Source: Liolophura sinensis
Lineage: Eukaryota > Mollusca > Polyplacophora > Chitonida > Chitonidae
Assembly: GCF_032854445.1 (NCBI RefSeq)
Contig: NC_088306.1
Coordinates: 25,951,764 to 26,015,763, forward strand
Direction of reading: 5' to 3'
Length of the DNA stretch: 64,000 nucleotides
The notes under the pieces are model-generated. The model worked only from the letters and a program-made list of their open reading frames with translations. It was not told the DNA's origin and did not search any database. The stretch's first letter is position 1. Every line of letters starts with the position of its first letter. Both the position numbers and the translations under genes were made by a program. Shown piece after piece: positions 45,878-57,498 of the stretch.

Positions 45878-45950
45878 CTTCCACCACCTATAATATACTG
45901 ACCACCATCAAATGAATGAATAAGTCTTGAGTGTAGTGTCATATAACAAA
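45878..45950 (+). repeat. F1 tail fragment, diverged
   Basis: CTTCCACCACCTATAATA, TGACCACCATCAAATGAATG, AAGTCTTGAGTGTAGTGTC follow the F1 tail order. Confidence 0.55.
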
Positions 45951-48579
45951 AGTAGTAACATTAATAACATATTTCTGTAAGGTTTTACATCTAATTTTTA
46001 TCTGAATAGGTGATATAGGTGAAGATGTCTGGTTTTCCAGTTTATTTAAACAATATTACGGCAAAGGTGTAACGACATAATCAATATGGTATATTGCTGG
46101 CGATGTTTTACTTTTAACACTGGGCAAAACATTTGACTCACATTTTGCGGTGCCAGCTGTCTGTCTTAACAATTCAGAAGATAGCATGCAAGTCCTGTAC
46201 TATAACGAGACCGTGTTATTGACTTTTGACGAGGTGTCCAAAGGCCCTAGGATCAGAATGGGAACTTCAAACTAAAGTAATTCGAACCCAAGCGATGTAT
46301 AGTTTATTGTTTATGCTGTTTTTGAAATGACAATTTGCGGGCAAACTGTTTACGTAGCACTCAAGGATTATGCTGGAAAACTCGCTTCACTGTGACCATT
46401 TAAGTATTACATTTCCTTATAATTGCTAAAGGGCATGCTTATTTCCATTATCGCAGTGGAATTCATATTCGCAGAAAAAGGCATGTGTGTATTAGGAAAC
46501 ATTATTATGTCGTTTAACACGTCTAGTACAAGCAAATATGATTGAGTAACATGTATGGACTCTTTTGCTTATCAGTATACAAGAGGTCCGGCTTGGATTT
46601 GGACGAGTGTTAAATAAACGGAAATAAACAGAACGACGAATACAAAAGTTTCTTAACTGACTTATTTTTACTCATTAAGTAGATTACGGTGCAACACACT
46701 ATATTCCTGGGCGTGATGTTAAACTACGTTCTGTAAGAATCGACCTAAATGTCCCCAACAAAGGTAGCGGAAAATCTTCCCGAGGGAATGTATAGAAATA
46801 GTTCCTTTGCTCAAAAATGCTTGAAGAACCTAGAATATTTTTTATTCGTCACGCCTGAAATAAAAAATACATGTTTATGAACGTAACAAAGATACCATTT
46901 ATCTCAGATCTGTAACAAAGTGAAACGTGTGATGATTTGTTTCCTTTCGGGTCAAGAGTGGAAATAATAATAGGATGTGATGAATTGCAGCAACAACAAC
47001 AGCAGTAAGATGGCTTGGCCAACGATAAAAAAACGAGGAATTTTGACAATAATTTTTTTCTTTTCGCTAAACATAATATTATTCCATTAATGTTTTGGTT
47101 GAGTTTGTGTTTCACATAGGCACGTTGGATGCCCTCGGTGTTGAACTAAACAAACCAAACGGCCCGGTCGCTTAAAGAAGCTTTTTGTCCTTGGATTTGA
47201 CTAATATCGGAAATATTTTTTTCGTTGTCGTCCACTGAAAGACCAATCCCTCTGGGACATTGTAACAACAACAGCAAGGCGGTCGGATTTCATGAAGACA
47301 GATAAAAGTTGAGAAAAACTAAAAAATAAGATGTGGACATTTAACTCTCCAGAAGCACGTCCGAAGTGATGCGCTAAAAATATCTCCCTATATATTATTC
47401 CAATATTTATGTTGTACAGCTTGTGGTTGCACGCTCGGTGAATTTGATGGAAAGTAGTGCTCGTTGAAGATTAAGTGACGCACACTATTCTTTTAAAGAA
47501 TTTGTATACAATCAAATGTTCCAAAGCTCCAAGACGAAGATGAGAGCATATACGAGCAACACTGATATAGGACATTTTGATTTGCTTCATAACATAAACT
47601 TTTTAAAACTTAAAAAAAAATTTATTGACTAAATTCGTATCTTAATTGACAGAACTGAGTCAATTAAATCGGGCGACTTTCTGAAAATCTGAAGTCTCCG
47701 AATACTTCTGAAAGAAATCTTAATAGATATGTGTTAGATGAAAGATGAGATCTGTCAGTTTGCAGATTTAATGTATACATGATCGCTCGGCAGAGACTGC
47801 TAAAATTGTGTCAGGTACTTGGGCTTGAGGTCGATTTCAGCTCTCGCTTCTGTGACTTTATGATAAAAATTTGTTTTTAGAGATATTGTCTTTACAGTTA
47901 TTCTTATTCTTTTCAGACAAAAATGTATGGTGCAGCTTTTAAATAGTTCTATATTTTCTATTAGAGTTACGGACATTATTTTGCATTTGTGCGATTTTAA
48001 GTGCCATTTGTACTTCAAAATGAACTTTAGTGGCAACTGTTTCAAAGCCAGATAATGGTAAAAACAAATCCTTCAAACAATAATCTGTAATAAAGTGTGT
48101 TTCATCAAATATGGCTCACTTTGTTTTTTGGATATTAAGGCCAATTAGCCATTGCATTCTTCCTCAAGAGAGAGCTAAACAAGGGAGATAATAGCCCACG
48201 GTATTAAGTGAACTATAACCCGAAGCCCTCCGCATTGAAACGAGCTGTTGCATTGTACTGTAACGAAACCAAGAGTACCTGCTTATATCACCACTGTGTT
48301 AAGCCTGGTAATTGGTTGTACGACCACATCTGGTTGATATTTCATTGCTGTTCAGTGCGGTCTAACCATAATATTCCGAATATTCGTCAATCATTGCACA
48401 AGTCAATGTCTTTCTGCATGGAAGAATAAGCGCGAATTAAAGAGTACACTGATATAAGATATTCTTCAGACCAATAGAAACACACCTGTCCAGGACGACA
48501 GTTCGATATTTGTTGCGTAGAAATTAATATCATTTTATTAAACCTGTGTGGCATGTTATTAAACTTGTGTGTACTATGT
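45951..48579. other. Long unique AT-rich stretch
   Basis: No family match, array or frame above 88 codons. A short CAACAACAACAGCAG run lies near 46990. Confidence 0.45.
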
Positions 48580-48925
48580 GGCAAGTTCGTAACTACATTT
48601 CAGCAGTCGTGACAAGTTGTGACAGGTTCGTAACTACATTTCAGCAGTCGTGACAAGTTGTGGCAAGTTCGTAACTACATTTCAGCAGTCGTGACAAGTT
48701 GTGACAAGTTCGTAACTACATTTCAGCAGTCGTGACAAGTTGTGGCAAGTTCGTAACTACATTTCAGCAGTCGTGACAAGTTGTGACAAGTTCGTAACTA
48801 CATTTCAGCAGTCGTGACAAGTTGTGGCAAGTTCGTAACTACATTTCAGCAGTCGTGGCAAGTTGTGACAAGTTCGTAACTACATTTCAGCAGTTGTGAC
48901 AAGTTCGTGACGACATTGCAGCATT
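48580..48925. repeat. 41-bp tandem array with alternating unit types
   Basis: About eight 41-bp units reading GTGACAAGTTGTGGCAAGTT, CGTAACTACATTTCAGCAGT, C. The second motif alternates between GTGGCAAG and GTGACAAG in successive units for most of the array, giving an 82-bp higher-order period. Confidence 0.95.
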
Positions 48926-49480
48926 CGTGAAGTAGAAATTCAGTCTTGAAAATTGTACTGGTACCATAAAAAACCGATTGGCGCAGTGTCAGTATATGCT
49001 GTGACTGGCTGAGTGTGCCGTAGCTGGTGTCTTCTGCAAGGTATTGGTGAATCAGCGCTATAAAATAATATAACTAACAAGAAGTGCTACAACGTGGTTT
49101 GGCAGTGTTTTGACTGAAGTAGTGTTGAAAATGATATGACTAAAGTAGTGTTGAAAATGACGCGAAAGCTCGAGATAACAAAACTAAATAAACACGCTTT
49201 GGATGACTAGTTATCCAAGACGGTTTTTAAACAAATAACGACATCAAGTGACAGTAAATTCATAATCGTAAACTCCAAAAATTAATGTCATTTTAATGGT
49301 TAGTTTAAGGGTCAAAATTAAAATCAACCAGTTGGTAGTGGTCTTTTTAGATGACAACTTTGATGAATGAGCAACCATTCGAAATATTCGTATACAGCTC
49401 GTATAACCGCATTGCAAGTGGATACTCTAAAGACACATTTCTAAAATAACATGAACTATATGTTCGGAAAGGAATATCTA
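48926..49480. other. AT-rich unique sequence
   Basis: Includes a short local duplication, CTAAAGTAGTGTTGAAAATGA-like, near 49110-49160. No gene seen. Confidence 0.45.
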
Positions 49481-49752
49481 TATTTATTTATTTATTTATT
49501 TGATTGGTGTTTTACGCCGTACTCAAGAATATTTCACTTATACGACGGCGGCCAGTATTAAGGTGGGAGGAAACCAGTCAGAGCATGGGGAAAACCCACG
49601 ACCATCCGCAGGCTGCTGGCAGATCTTTCCACTTACTGCCGGAGATTAAGTCAGCATGAGCTGGACTTGAACTCACAGCGACCGCATTGGTAAGAGGCTT
49701 CTGGGTCATTACGCTGCGCTAGCGCGCTAACCGATTGAGCCCCGGAGGCCCC
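49481..49752 (-). repeat. F1 SINE, full length, with target-site duplication
   Basis: Complete from (TTTA)n through GGTGTTTTACGCCGTACTCA, GGACTTGAACTCACAGCGAC and GCTGCGCTAGCGCGCTAACC to GGAGGCCCC. A 9-bp repeat ATATCTATA flanks it (49474-49482 and 49756-49764). The minus-strand frame crossing its 5' edge (49651-49962) is not a gene. Confidence 0.93.
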
Positions 49753-49764
49753 GGGATATCTATA

Positions 49765-50500
49765 AGAAACAATCATACAAATAGTGAATAAAGCTAATAA
49801 CATATAAAAAAAGCAGGCATCAGTTTTAACTGATGCGGGGAAAACAAAAGATATTTTAACGAACGTATAAATAAGATTTGAAAGAAACATGTTCTGTGTA
49901 GGTAGATTATGTTCTAGGTTTGACGTGGGGATATGACTGAAATATGCATTAACTGTATACACGTGGATTTAAACCGTTATGATTCATTCCAGTGAGAAAT
50001 AAACATTTTACCAGCGGAAACACAGTCACTGGATACCGTTTAGAAACACATTTGTGATCTTGTTGCAGCTTGTGTGAGCTATGTATTAAAAATGCATTTC
50101 TGTTAGAGAGTATTTCTACGAAACGATGGTCATACACAGTGCTATAATTAGTGGAGGCATGCACGCAGTACCAAGAAGCCAATAGGCGGTAGTATATAAA
50201 TGCATGTAGGAGTCAATAATTAAAAGGTGTTGTGTGGCAAATTGACAGTTTCTGTCTCCATAGTATCAATAGTCAAACTCCAAGCACATCTCAGTTACCG
50301 CTGGCTGTTGTTGTAGCTGTCAAAAGTTGATCGTCCACTTTTCCGGGTCAACAAATGAAACCCTCTCAATTTCTGTCCATATCAACCGTGTATTTGCCAC
50401 CAATCAGTCGCTTTGTGGAACCCTCAAACTGGGCGTCCTCTAGGTAAAAGGGTCGCTGTAAAGGTGAAAAGAATTAAAACCTTGAACACAATAGACACTG
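49765..50500. other. Unique sequence, no feature
   Basis: No frame above 77 codons outside the SINE and no repeat family. Confidence 0.45.
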
Positions 50501-52080
50501 GGTCGATAATTATAGTGTCTGTGGATCGCCTCCATTGAGCAAACTCGCGATATTACGACCTATTTCCGGCTGACAACACGAGAACAAAATACGTATTCGT
50601 CCGCCATTTCGCCAGAAAATACGTCCATTCTGAGCGAGGTTGAAATTGAACAGTTTTTCATAAAGGCAGCTTTATGAATATTTTAGGTCGGCTTTTGTGG
50701 CCTTGATAATTACTGAAACATAGCTTTTAGCGGGCTTTATTCAAGCTGGTCGAACACAAGGTGCGACGGGATTAACACCAACTGAGTCTGTTTTTCTCTC
50801 GTCAGTTCAAAACAAATGTTACCAGTGAATATCACAGGGGGGCTGTCACCGAATCAATAGTGGTAATGAATTCGGACAAAAGCTAGCACGTTGACTCATA
50901 TTCGCTTTTGTGATAGGACAGAATGAGATTTCATATAATAGATTTCCCATTGAAACGGCATTTAATAGAGGCGATAATGAAATACTTTGCTCGTCATTCA
51001 ACAACACGTTGAGCAATGTTTCCCAAGCCATACTACCCCCACCCTCCCGTTCGGTTACACATTGATTTTTAACCTTTGTCCGAAAAAAGAAGTTTTGTTT
51101 GAACGGATCGAGCTCTGCCAAACACTAACCGGTCCGCGAATCTCCGTGAGAAGGAGAATCGGGTCCAATGCGCTCCAGCCTTCCTCTTTTATGCCAAACC
51201 TACCAAAGATTGATAGCGCTGCAAGCCAACAATATTATTTCATTTCTACAGACCATACATCTGGGATCTGCCGCTAAGAATGGTCGCTGAATCCTAGTTG
51301 TGTTTCAAAGGATTACAGAATGTTGGGTGAAATCCTAGCAAAATAAAGAAGACTGGGACGATGAATGGCTGGAAAATGGTCTGTGTGAAGCTAAGGACAC
51401 CCAATGCTTCTGTATTAGGGCTATTCTCCGTCCAATGGACCGAATTGAAAAGCGCCGGCCGATTTTATGAAAGGGTTTCCAGTTGTTCGAACAAGCTGTC
51501 TTCATCAGGGAAACCAAGCCTGTCATTTTGAGCATTTAATCGGCTAATTTACTACACTTATGGTAATTGTTTACAGAAATTATCTGCTTCAATACTGTGG
51601 TGTTTTCTAAAACAACTCCCAAGTGTCGCGGTTGGAAACTGCGCCCTTTCCCAAAATCCACACAGTGAACGTTGCACAATGGTTGGAACGACGAAGAAGT
51701 ACACGCAGTTGTTGTTGTACGTGATGTTGTCTGTTTGTTCGCCTCCGAGCTCGCAATATTTCTTCCCCAGCCCGCAAGACTAACTAACATGCCTCGAGTC
51801 TTGTGCTCCAAGAAATGAGACAATATTTCCTTTCAATAATGAGGCTAAAAAGGGCCGATGAAGACTGATGAGAAACGCCGCATAGATAGTTTGAACCGCC
51901 ATTAATTGGTGACATCCGGGTCCTTAGGGTTACGGCAACCGCCAGCCGTCTTCACGAATGCCCGATCGGCGCTTGTCCAGATTTTATCTAGCAACAACAA
52001 CACGCTCAAAGTTTAACTGTCTCCCAGGTTTAATGGCAGTTAAACCAATAAAGCCGATTTGCTGGCATTTGTCTGAGTAA
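50501..52080. other. Largest GC-richer unique block, candidate regulatory cluster
   Basis: About 1.6 kb of unique, GC-richer DNA. GCTTTATGAATATTTT and GATAATTACTG near 50670-50715 and GGCTTTATTC near 50736 carry Hox/Cdx-type (TTTAT) and homeodomain-type (TAAT) cores. Frames of 66-96 codons on both strands are unrecognised. Regulatory function is inference. Confidence 0.32.
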
Positions 52081-52627
52081 AAAAAAGGAAAAAAAATAAT
52101 AAAAAAAATTAATGAGATCATAACAAAACATTGATTATGTTCTTGTTTAGGTAAACTCAAAAACTACGATAAGGAAAGTGAATTTATCAATATCCGGGCA
52201 TTAATAAGTTTCCTTTTTCCTTGCATGAATTAGATTACAGTCATTGATATTTGCCTTCCCAAGTCCCAAACTGATATTTAACAAAAAGTTCGCGCAGATA
52301 TATATATAAAAAACTAATACTCCGTTCACTATGGTTAGATACTTAAATAAATGTCCAGTCATAAGCATCATCTACTTCAAAAACCGTCTATGTACCGATA
52401 TTTCATGACCTGTTTTATGTGTTTTGAACAACTATGTATGTCATAATAAACGAGTTTGCGTGTTCAAATCTGTCTCAAGCTAGTTCAGTTGCGCCTTAGC
52501 TCAAGTGATCTGTCAAGTACTGGGCAGGATAAATAAAAATTAAATTGGAAAACCTGAATGTATATCTATTCTTTCAAAAATATGCCCTCCAAAAATAAAC
52601 GCATATATAAAACTAAAACGTACAGCG

Positions 52628-52752
52628 TAGAGAAAAGAAGCAGAGCAGCGACGACAGTGTGATAGCTGGGAAACGACCACACGTAACCAGTGAAATACAG
52701 CCTCTTGTAAATTTTCCTCAGTTATGGTTTTATTCTAACTGTTAATGTTCAT
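52628..52752 (+). repeat. F3 dispersed repeat
   Basis: AGAGAAAAGAAGCAGAGCAG, CGACGACAGTGTGATAGCTG, CCACACGTAACCAGTGAAA, GCCTCTTGTAAATTTTCCTC and GGTTTTATTCTAACTGTTAA, near consensus. Confidence 0.85.
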
Positions 52753-53458
52753 GCTTAAACAGTAGCAAATTACACGCCCCATAGGTCTCATTTCAGAATC
52801 GGAGAAGAACGTCCATTTGTGACCTTGTGCGATTGATGAACGAACCGCTGTTGCTTAATTCACGATTGCTGATATTTTGGTTTTCCCATTGTGTAACTTG
52901 GCCTAAAAATGACAAGGTATCAAATTAATGAACCTTTAAACTAAATTAGACTTACAGCATGTGAAAATTCACGTACTTTACCAAGTTTCTTTTTATTTGT
53001 TAGGATCGTGTTTAACCATCTATACTGAAAAAGCGAACATTTTGCTTTTATTTGACCTCTCCTGGGGCAATAAAGACTCCCAGTCATTTGCCGTTAACGG
53101 CACCAACTCACCAATAAAATTGCACTACAGACTTACCTCTGACTGACGACATAATAAATATATTAATTTGGAGACGTGGAATCTAACATTACGCATAAGA
53201 ATGTATCTCCCGCAGCGATGTAATGTGTTCACAGCCGCTGTTTGTATATTTGCTGTTCAAAGCGGACGCCAGAACCAAATGCTGTCGTGTTTGCCCACAG
53301 ACGAGTAATATTTCATATTATTCGAGATTTGAATCATTCTTTTTTCCCCTCTCGTATCTGTGATTTCATCTTATGTGTCAATACGTCTGCTGCATGTAGT
53401 ATTGTGCGGATGTGGCCGAAGCACCCTTGCAGTATCGCTCAGCTTCAAACCTTGCAGT
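52753..53458. other. Unique sequence, no feature
   Basis: Short frames only (up to 61 codons before the simple repeats). Confidence 0.4.
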
Positions 53459-53484
53459 ATCAATCAATCAATCAATCAATCAAT
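53459..53484. repeat. ATCA tetranucleotide microsatellite
   Basis: Six perfect CAAT units. Confidence 0.95.
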
Positions 53485-53499
53485 GCCAGGAGCGAGGCA

Positions 53500-53995
53500 G
53501 TGAACTGTGGTTTCCCTTGGTTGTGTCTGTTTCCTTTGGTTCTGTCGGCTCCCCTTGGTTTCCCTTGCGGGTTTCCTTTGCTTCTGAAGGTTTAACTTGG
53601 TTATGCCGGTTTACTTCGGATGTGCCGGTTTCCCTTGGTTGTGCTGATTTCCCTTGGTTGTGCCGGTTTCCTTTGGTTCTGTCGCTTTCCCTTGGCTATA
53701 AAGCTCTCCCACTTTATTACTGAACTGCCTTGGGCTCCTCCCCTGGAGTTTTGCAAGTTTTCCTGTTTCTGTCAGTTTCCCCGGTTGTGTCAATTTCTCC
53801 TTGACAATATTGGTGTTTCTGTTTCAGAAGATTTCCTATTCTGCTTTCAATTTCTTCTGTTCTGTCGATTTCTCGAGGTTCGTTCGCGTTCCATAGTTTT
53901 CTTGTTTTCCCGTGGTTCTGTTGATTTCCTATGAATATTTTGGTTTCCCGAGGTTCTCTTGGTTTTCCCTGGTTCCTGAACTCATAAACCTAACT
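53500..53995. repeat. Pyrimidine-rich ~19-bp degenerate array
   Basis: TTTCCCTTGGTTGTGCCGG-like units of about 19 bp are regular at 53600-53700 and decay on both sides into TTTCTGTTCTGTCG and TTTCCCGAGGTTC variants. Frames on both strands (60-117 codons, rich in Phe/Leu/Pro on plus, Gly/Lys/Thr on minus) are products of the repeat. Confidence 0.88.
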
Positions 53996-54034
53996 GTTAT
54001 GTTGTGAATTAAACATTTCTGAGTACGACTCAAT

Positions 54035-54101
54035 ACATCAGTAAAATAAATAACACCACTGACTCAAAACATCAGTAAAATAAATAACACCACTGACATG
54101 C
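54035..54101. repeat. 34-bp direct tandem duplication
   Basis: ACATCAGTAAAATAAATAAC and ACCACTGACTCAA repeat with a 34-bp offset. It directly follows TGAGTACGACTCAATAC, which looks like a diverged SINE tail. Confidence 0.9.
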
Positions 54102-54162
54102 CCAATAACGTATATACTGATTGAGGCTTAAGCTAGGGAGCAACAAGTTTATTTTTAAACAC

Positions 54163-54351
54163 TTGGTATGGATCAATCCGGGTTTGATCCCGGGTCTTCC
54201 GACTTCGAGACGGACGCTCAAAGCGGTCCAGCAGGACTCGAGCCCGGAGGCCAGCACGAGATGGACTTTAGTCAGAGCGATTGCATTGGTGAGAAGCTCC
54301 TGGATATTGTGCTGCGCTAGGACCTTAACCACTCGGCCATGGAGACCCCCG
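54163..54351 (-). repeat. SINE with a Leu/Ser-type tRNA-like head
   Basis: Read from 54351 downward: CGGGGGTCTCCATGGCCGAG, TGGTTAAGGTCCTAGCGCAG (A-box-like), then CCAGGAGCTTCTCACCAATG, shared with F1. Farther in, GACCCGGGATCAAACCCGG resembles a T arm. The head differs from F1 while the next module is F1-like. Confidence 0.7.
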
Positions 54352-55209
54352 ACGAAAGCGGAGCGTCGATAAACTTCGAGTTCAAGCATACAGTTCTGTA
54401 CAATAAAGTCGTGCAAAAGGACCTAATGGTTTAGTCCCACTTAATTCAGAATACATCGTATTTTAATGGTTGTCATTAAACTATCGTAAGAATTCCAACG
54501 TTCCTCCTTGAGTGAGCTGTATTATGTAATTGCCCTGATTGTGTTTTTTAAAGTATGAAAAGTAGGGCTTTATCGAAGTTGACTTAGTGATTTCCAGCGA
54601 TTGTTCTCTATGAAAAGTTGACAAATTTACGGTGGCGAATTTTTACGGCCTCTCTTGTGGTCGAAAGTGGCCCGTTGTCTCTTACACACAAGAGGCTCGT
54701 ATAACAAGATTGTTAAGGAGGTTTTGTGTGTCCAATGTAGACGACGTCAAGACGAAAATAACTATTATATATCCCTTTTGTGGTACAACAAACAAAGAAT
54801 TGTAAATTTTCAATACGTTCAATCGACTTTGTCTGACTTGTAAGTATGCAGTATACAATGTGAGAAGGTAGGCGGTCGACTTCAAGAAGGTAAATATGAT
54901 AATGTCATTGTGACACTTCAGTGTTTCTATCACCAGTGCAGTGTGTCTTACGTGACAATATAGACATAAGACACCCGTAAAGTCTTCTAAAACATTTACC
55001 CGTACAGCCATGAAAAAGCGATATGGCGAGGAGAAACAGAATGGCACTGCAAGCCGTGGACAGAGGCCCCATCTCTTTGCCTTATATTGATGTTATTGTG
55101 TGCTAAATGTGACGACAGCATTGAGTAATTCTCTACCAGTGACGTTTAATTCACTCTAATTCGTCAATTAACATTACCGAATTTTTCTACCAAATTCTGC
55201 TTAAGACAT
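54352..55209. other. Unique sequence, no clear gene
   Basis: A minus-strand frame of 121 codons (54682-55047) lies here. It is cysteine- and leucine-rich without a recognised domain, and I do not call it. Confidence 0.35.
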
Positions 55210-55371
55210 CATGGTGCTAGGGGGCGTGTACAGTGCTGCTATTTAGGCATTTACATGAACAGTCAGAATAAAACCCTCGGTGAGGTACACTGACTAGTGA
55301 CCGTATTTCACTGGTTACGGGTGACCATTTGCAAATTATCACACCGTCGCCTCTGTTATGGTTTTACTGCC
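55210..55371 (-). repeat. F3 dispersed repeat, long form
   Basis: ATGGTGCTAGGGGGCGTGTA, ATTTACATGAACAGTCAGAA, TAAAACCCTCGGTGAGGTAC, TTTCACTGGTTACGGGTGAC and CACACCGTCGCCTCTG parallel the 10.4-kb copy. Confidence 0.85.
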
Positions 55372-55423
55372 TGCTTCATTTTTTATATTGTAAGGATTTA
55401 ACAGCACACTGCTGTTAAGCAGA

Positions 55424-55540
55424 ATTAATACCCGGAGGGAATCCGCGACCATCCGCACGTTGTTGGCATGCCTTCCCACGTACGACCGGAGAGGAAGGCA
55501 GAATGAACTGGACTTGAACTCACATCAACTGCTTTGACAA
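55424..55540 (-). repeat. F1 SINE middle fragment
   Basis: GGGAATCCGCGACCATCCGC, CCTTCCCACGTACGACCGGA, GAGGAAGGCAGAATGAACTG and GACTTGAACTCACATC. Tail and A-box end are missing. Confidence 0.85.
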
Positions 55541-55764
55541 ACCTTTTAAGTGTGATTAAAATACATATTTGGGGACAATAAGACATACCCACCAGACAGT
55601 ATTGCCATTGCAACTCTTTCCAGAATACATGTTGGTCAAGGATTTAGCAAGCTTGGGAACATTTATGAAATAGACAATATGCCCTTAAAACCTGGTCTCG
55701 TATGTTTATTACTGATTAAACACTAAAAATTAATTAATTTATGTTAAATAAATAGAATATGTGT

Positions 55765-55984
55765 GTTATATTTAACAGAAACTCTGTTGTCTGAGTGATC
55801 CTAGAATGTATTCTGTTACTGCAACAGATTATTCTGTTAAATGCAACACAGATATTCTATTAATTCATCATTAAGATTCCATTAGACTAACAGGATATTA
55901 TGTTGAATATCACACAGTATTATGCTGTAATAACACAATACATTCTAGCATAACTCAGACAACAGACTCTCGGTTAAAATTAAC
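55765..55984. repeat. 220-bp near-palindromic MITE-like element
   Basis: The left end (GTTATATTTAACAGAAACTC, TGTTGTCTGAGTGATCCTAG, AATGTATTCTGTTAC) and the complement of the right end (GTTAATTTTAACCGAGAGTC, TGTTGTCTGAGTTATGCTAG, AATGTATTGTGTTATTAC) align over about 55 bp. The inner halves also pair imperfectly, so the whole element approaches a palindrome. There is no coding capacity. I could not fix a target-site duplication. Confidence 0.8.
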
Positions 55985-55997
55985 AAAACTGTAGGAA

Positions 55998-56080
55998 GTG
56001 TGGAATGTAAGCATAGCTGAGGAGAATTCTATAACCGTTCGTACACGAGTTCTAGGTTCAATCCCAGGAATGGAATGATT
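55998..56080 (+). repeat. tRNA-like fragment
   Basis: GTTCTAGGTTCAATCCCAGG is a good T-arm/B-box match, with a weak A-box-like GCATAGCTGAGGAGA about 45 bp upstream. It is not a foldable tRNA gene as read; an old SINE head is more likely. Confidence 0.35.
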
Positions 56081-56091
56081 GTTTATGGCTT

Positions 56092-56224
56092 AATTTATTT
56101 ATTTGATTGTTGTTTTACGGTGTATTTAAGAATGGTCCACCTATAGAACGGCAGCCAACATTATGGTTGCAGGAAACCAAACACAGCCCGGGGGAAACCC
56201 ACGACCATCCGCAGGCTGCTGACA
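56092..56224 (-). repeat. F1 SINE, head missing
   Basis: TTGATTGTTGTTTTACGGTG, CAGCCAACATTATGGTTGCA, CACAGCCCGGGGGAAACCCA and CGACCATCCGCAGGCTGCTG. Confidence 0.88.
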
Positions 56225-56479
56225 CCCCTTATCACCAAGTACAGAATAGGTCTGCTCTAAAAAAACATCATGAACAGGGTGGCAAGGAGACACATAGCAG
56301 TATCGGCGGATTACACTCGACTAGCAGTTGGTATTAAGAGATGCCATCCTTAGGAGTGATAGTCATTTCAAAGATGAAAAACAGATTAGTTCAGTGTATA
56401 GCTTAGGGCCATGTCGGCAATGTTTCAGCCGGCTAAGGACAGATAATATCTAACTTCCTATATAACTTCTTCATTCATA

Positions 56480-56560
56480 AAGTACCCTGCTGCCATATGA
56501 GTAAACTCTTCTTGAATTTGGTATAAAGCATAAATAACGAAAGTAAATAAATACAGAAAA
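56480..56560 (+). repeat. F1 tail fragment, diverged
   Basis: ACCCTGCTGCCATATGAGTA, CTCTTCTTGAATTTGGTATA and an AAGTAAATAAATACA tail. Confidence 0.55.
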
Positions 56561-56822
56561 CGCTAAAACATGTGGCACGGTAAGCACAATATATTCTGGC
56601 TGAAACTTACAAACAAGAAAAGGTCAATAAATTAACATCTTTGGGAGGCATTTAGAAGTTGAGTATATATTTAACATAAAAAAATATACGGATAACAAAT
56701 TAAATGAATCAGAAAGTAAAAATAAGCTATTAGGAGACTAATATATCTGACTCAGCATCAAAGGTGCCGTTGAGCTTGTTTGAGGTTAACCTCTTTTTTG
56801 TGGAATGTCTAATGGTAAAAAG

Positions 56823-56985
56823 ATTTATTTGTTTTTTTGATTGGTGTTTTACGCCGTACTCAAGAATATTTCATTTATACGACGGCTGCCAGCATTATGG
56901 TGGGTGGAAACCGGGCACAGCCCAGGGGAAACCCACGACCACCCGCTGGTTGCTAAAAGACCTTCTCACGTGCCACCTGAGAATG
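56823..56985 (-). repeat. F1 SINE, head missing
   Basis: TTTGATTGGTGTTTTACGCC, GACGGCTGCCAGCATTATGG, GGAAACCGGGCACAGCCCAG and GACCACCCGCTGGTTGC, ending near CTTCTCACGTGCCACC. The overlapping frames of 68 and 104 codons cover repeat DNA. Confidence 0.9.
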
Positions 56986-57305
56986 GTAAAAATAATTCTT
57001 TCAGCGCGTGGGTCCCTGGGTTGTTCCCTTTTGGGTATGCCGTTTGAGAACGCAAAGACACAAATTTCCACGACTTAGATGCTAGTTAAATGGTACATAT
57101 AATAGCGTGAAATTAAGTAAATAAGACCTTATGTTATTATACTAAAGTATAATACAATCACGGTAATAATATTACATACACTGCATGATAAATCTGAGTT
57201 TGAAAACATGCATTAGAGATTGCTCCATTTCAACACTGTGTTCAATAAATCGACGGAAAACAGTTTGTTCTTCTGTTTTCTTCCGGACAAATAATCTGGT
57301 ACATT

Positions 57306-57498
57306 TTATTTATTTGATTGGTGTATTATAGCTGGGGGAGACACATGACCATCTGCAAATTGCTGGAAGACCTTCCCACGAGCGGCCGGAGAGGAAGTCA
57401 GCATGAGCTGAACTTGAACTCACAGTGACCGCATTGGTGAGAGGCCTCTGGGTCACTATGCTGTGCTAGCGCGATAACCAACTGAGCCATGGAGGCCA
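57306..57498 (-). repeat. F1 SINE with central deletion
   Basis: Tail TTTATTTGATTGGTGTATTA passes directly to GGGGGAGACACATGACCATC, skipping the conserved centre, then continues CCGGAGAGGAAGTCAGCATG, TGAACTTGAACTCACAGTGA and AACCAACTGAGCCATGGAGG. Both ends are present, so the loss is internal. Confidence 0.9.

Noticed and set aside
48580-48925. CRISPR-like array
   Set aside because: Units are contiguous with no unique spacers, the genome is eukaryotic, and no cas genes exist. The same applies to the other tandem arrays.
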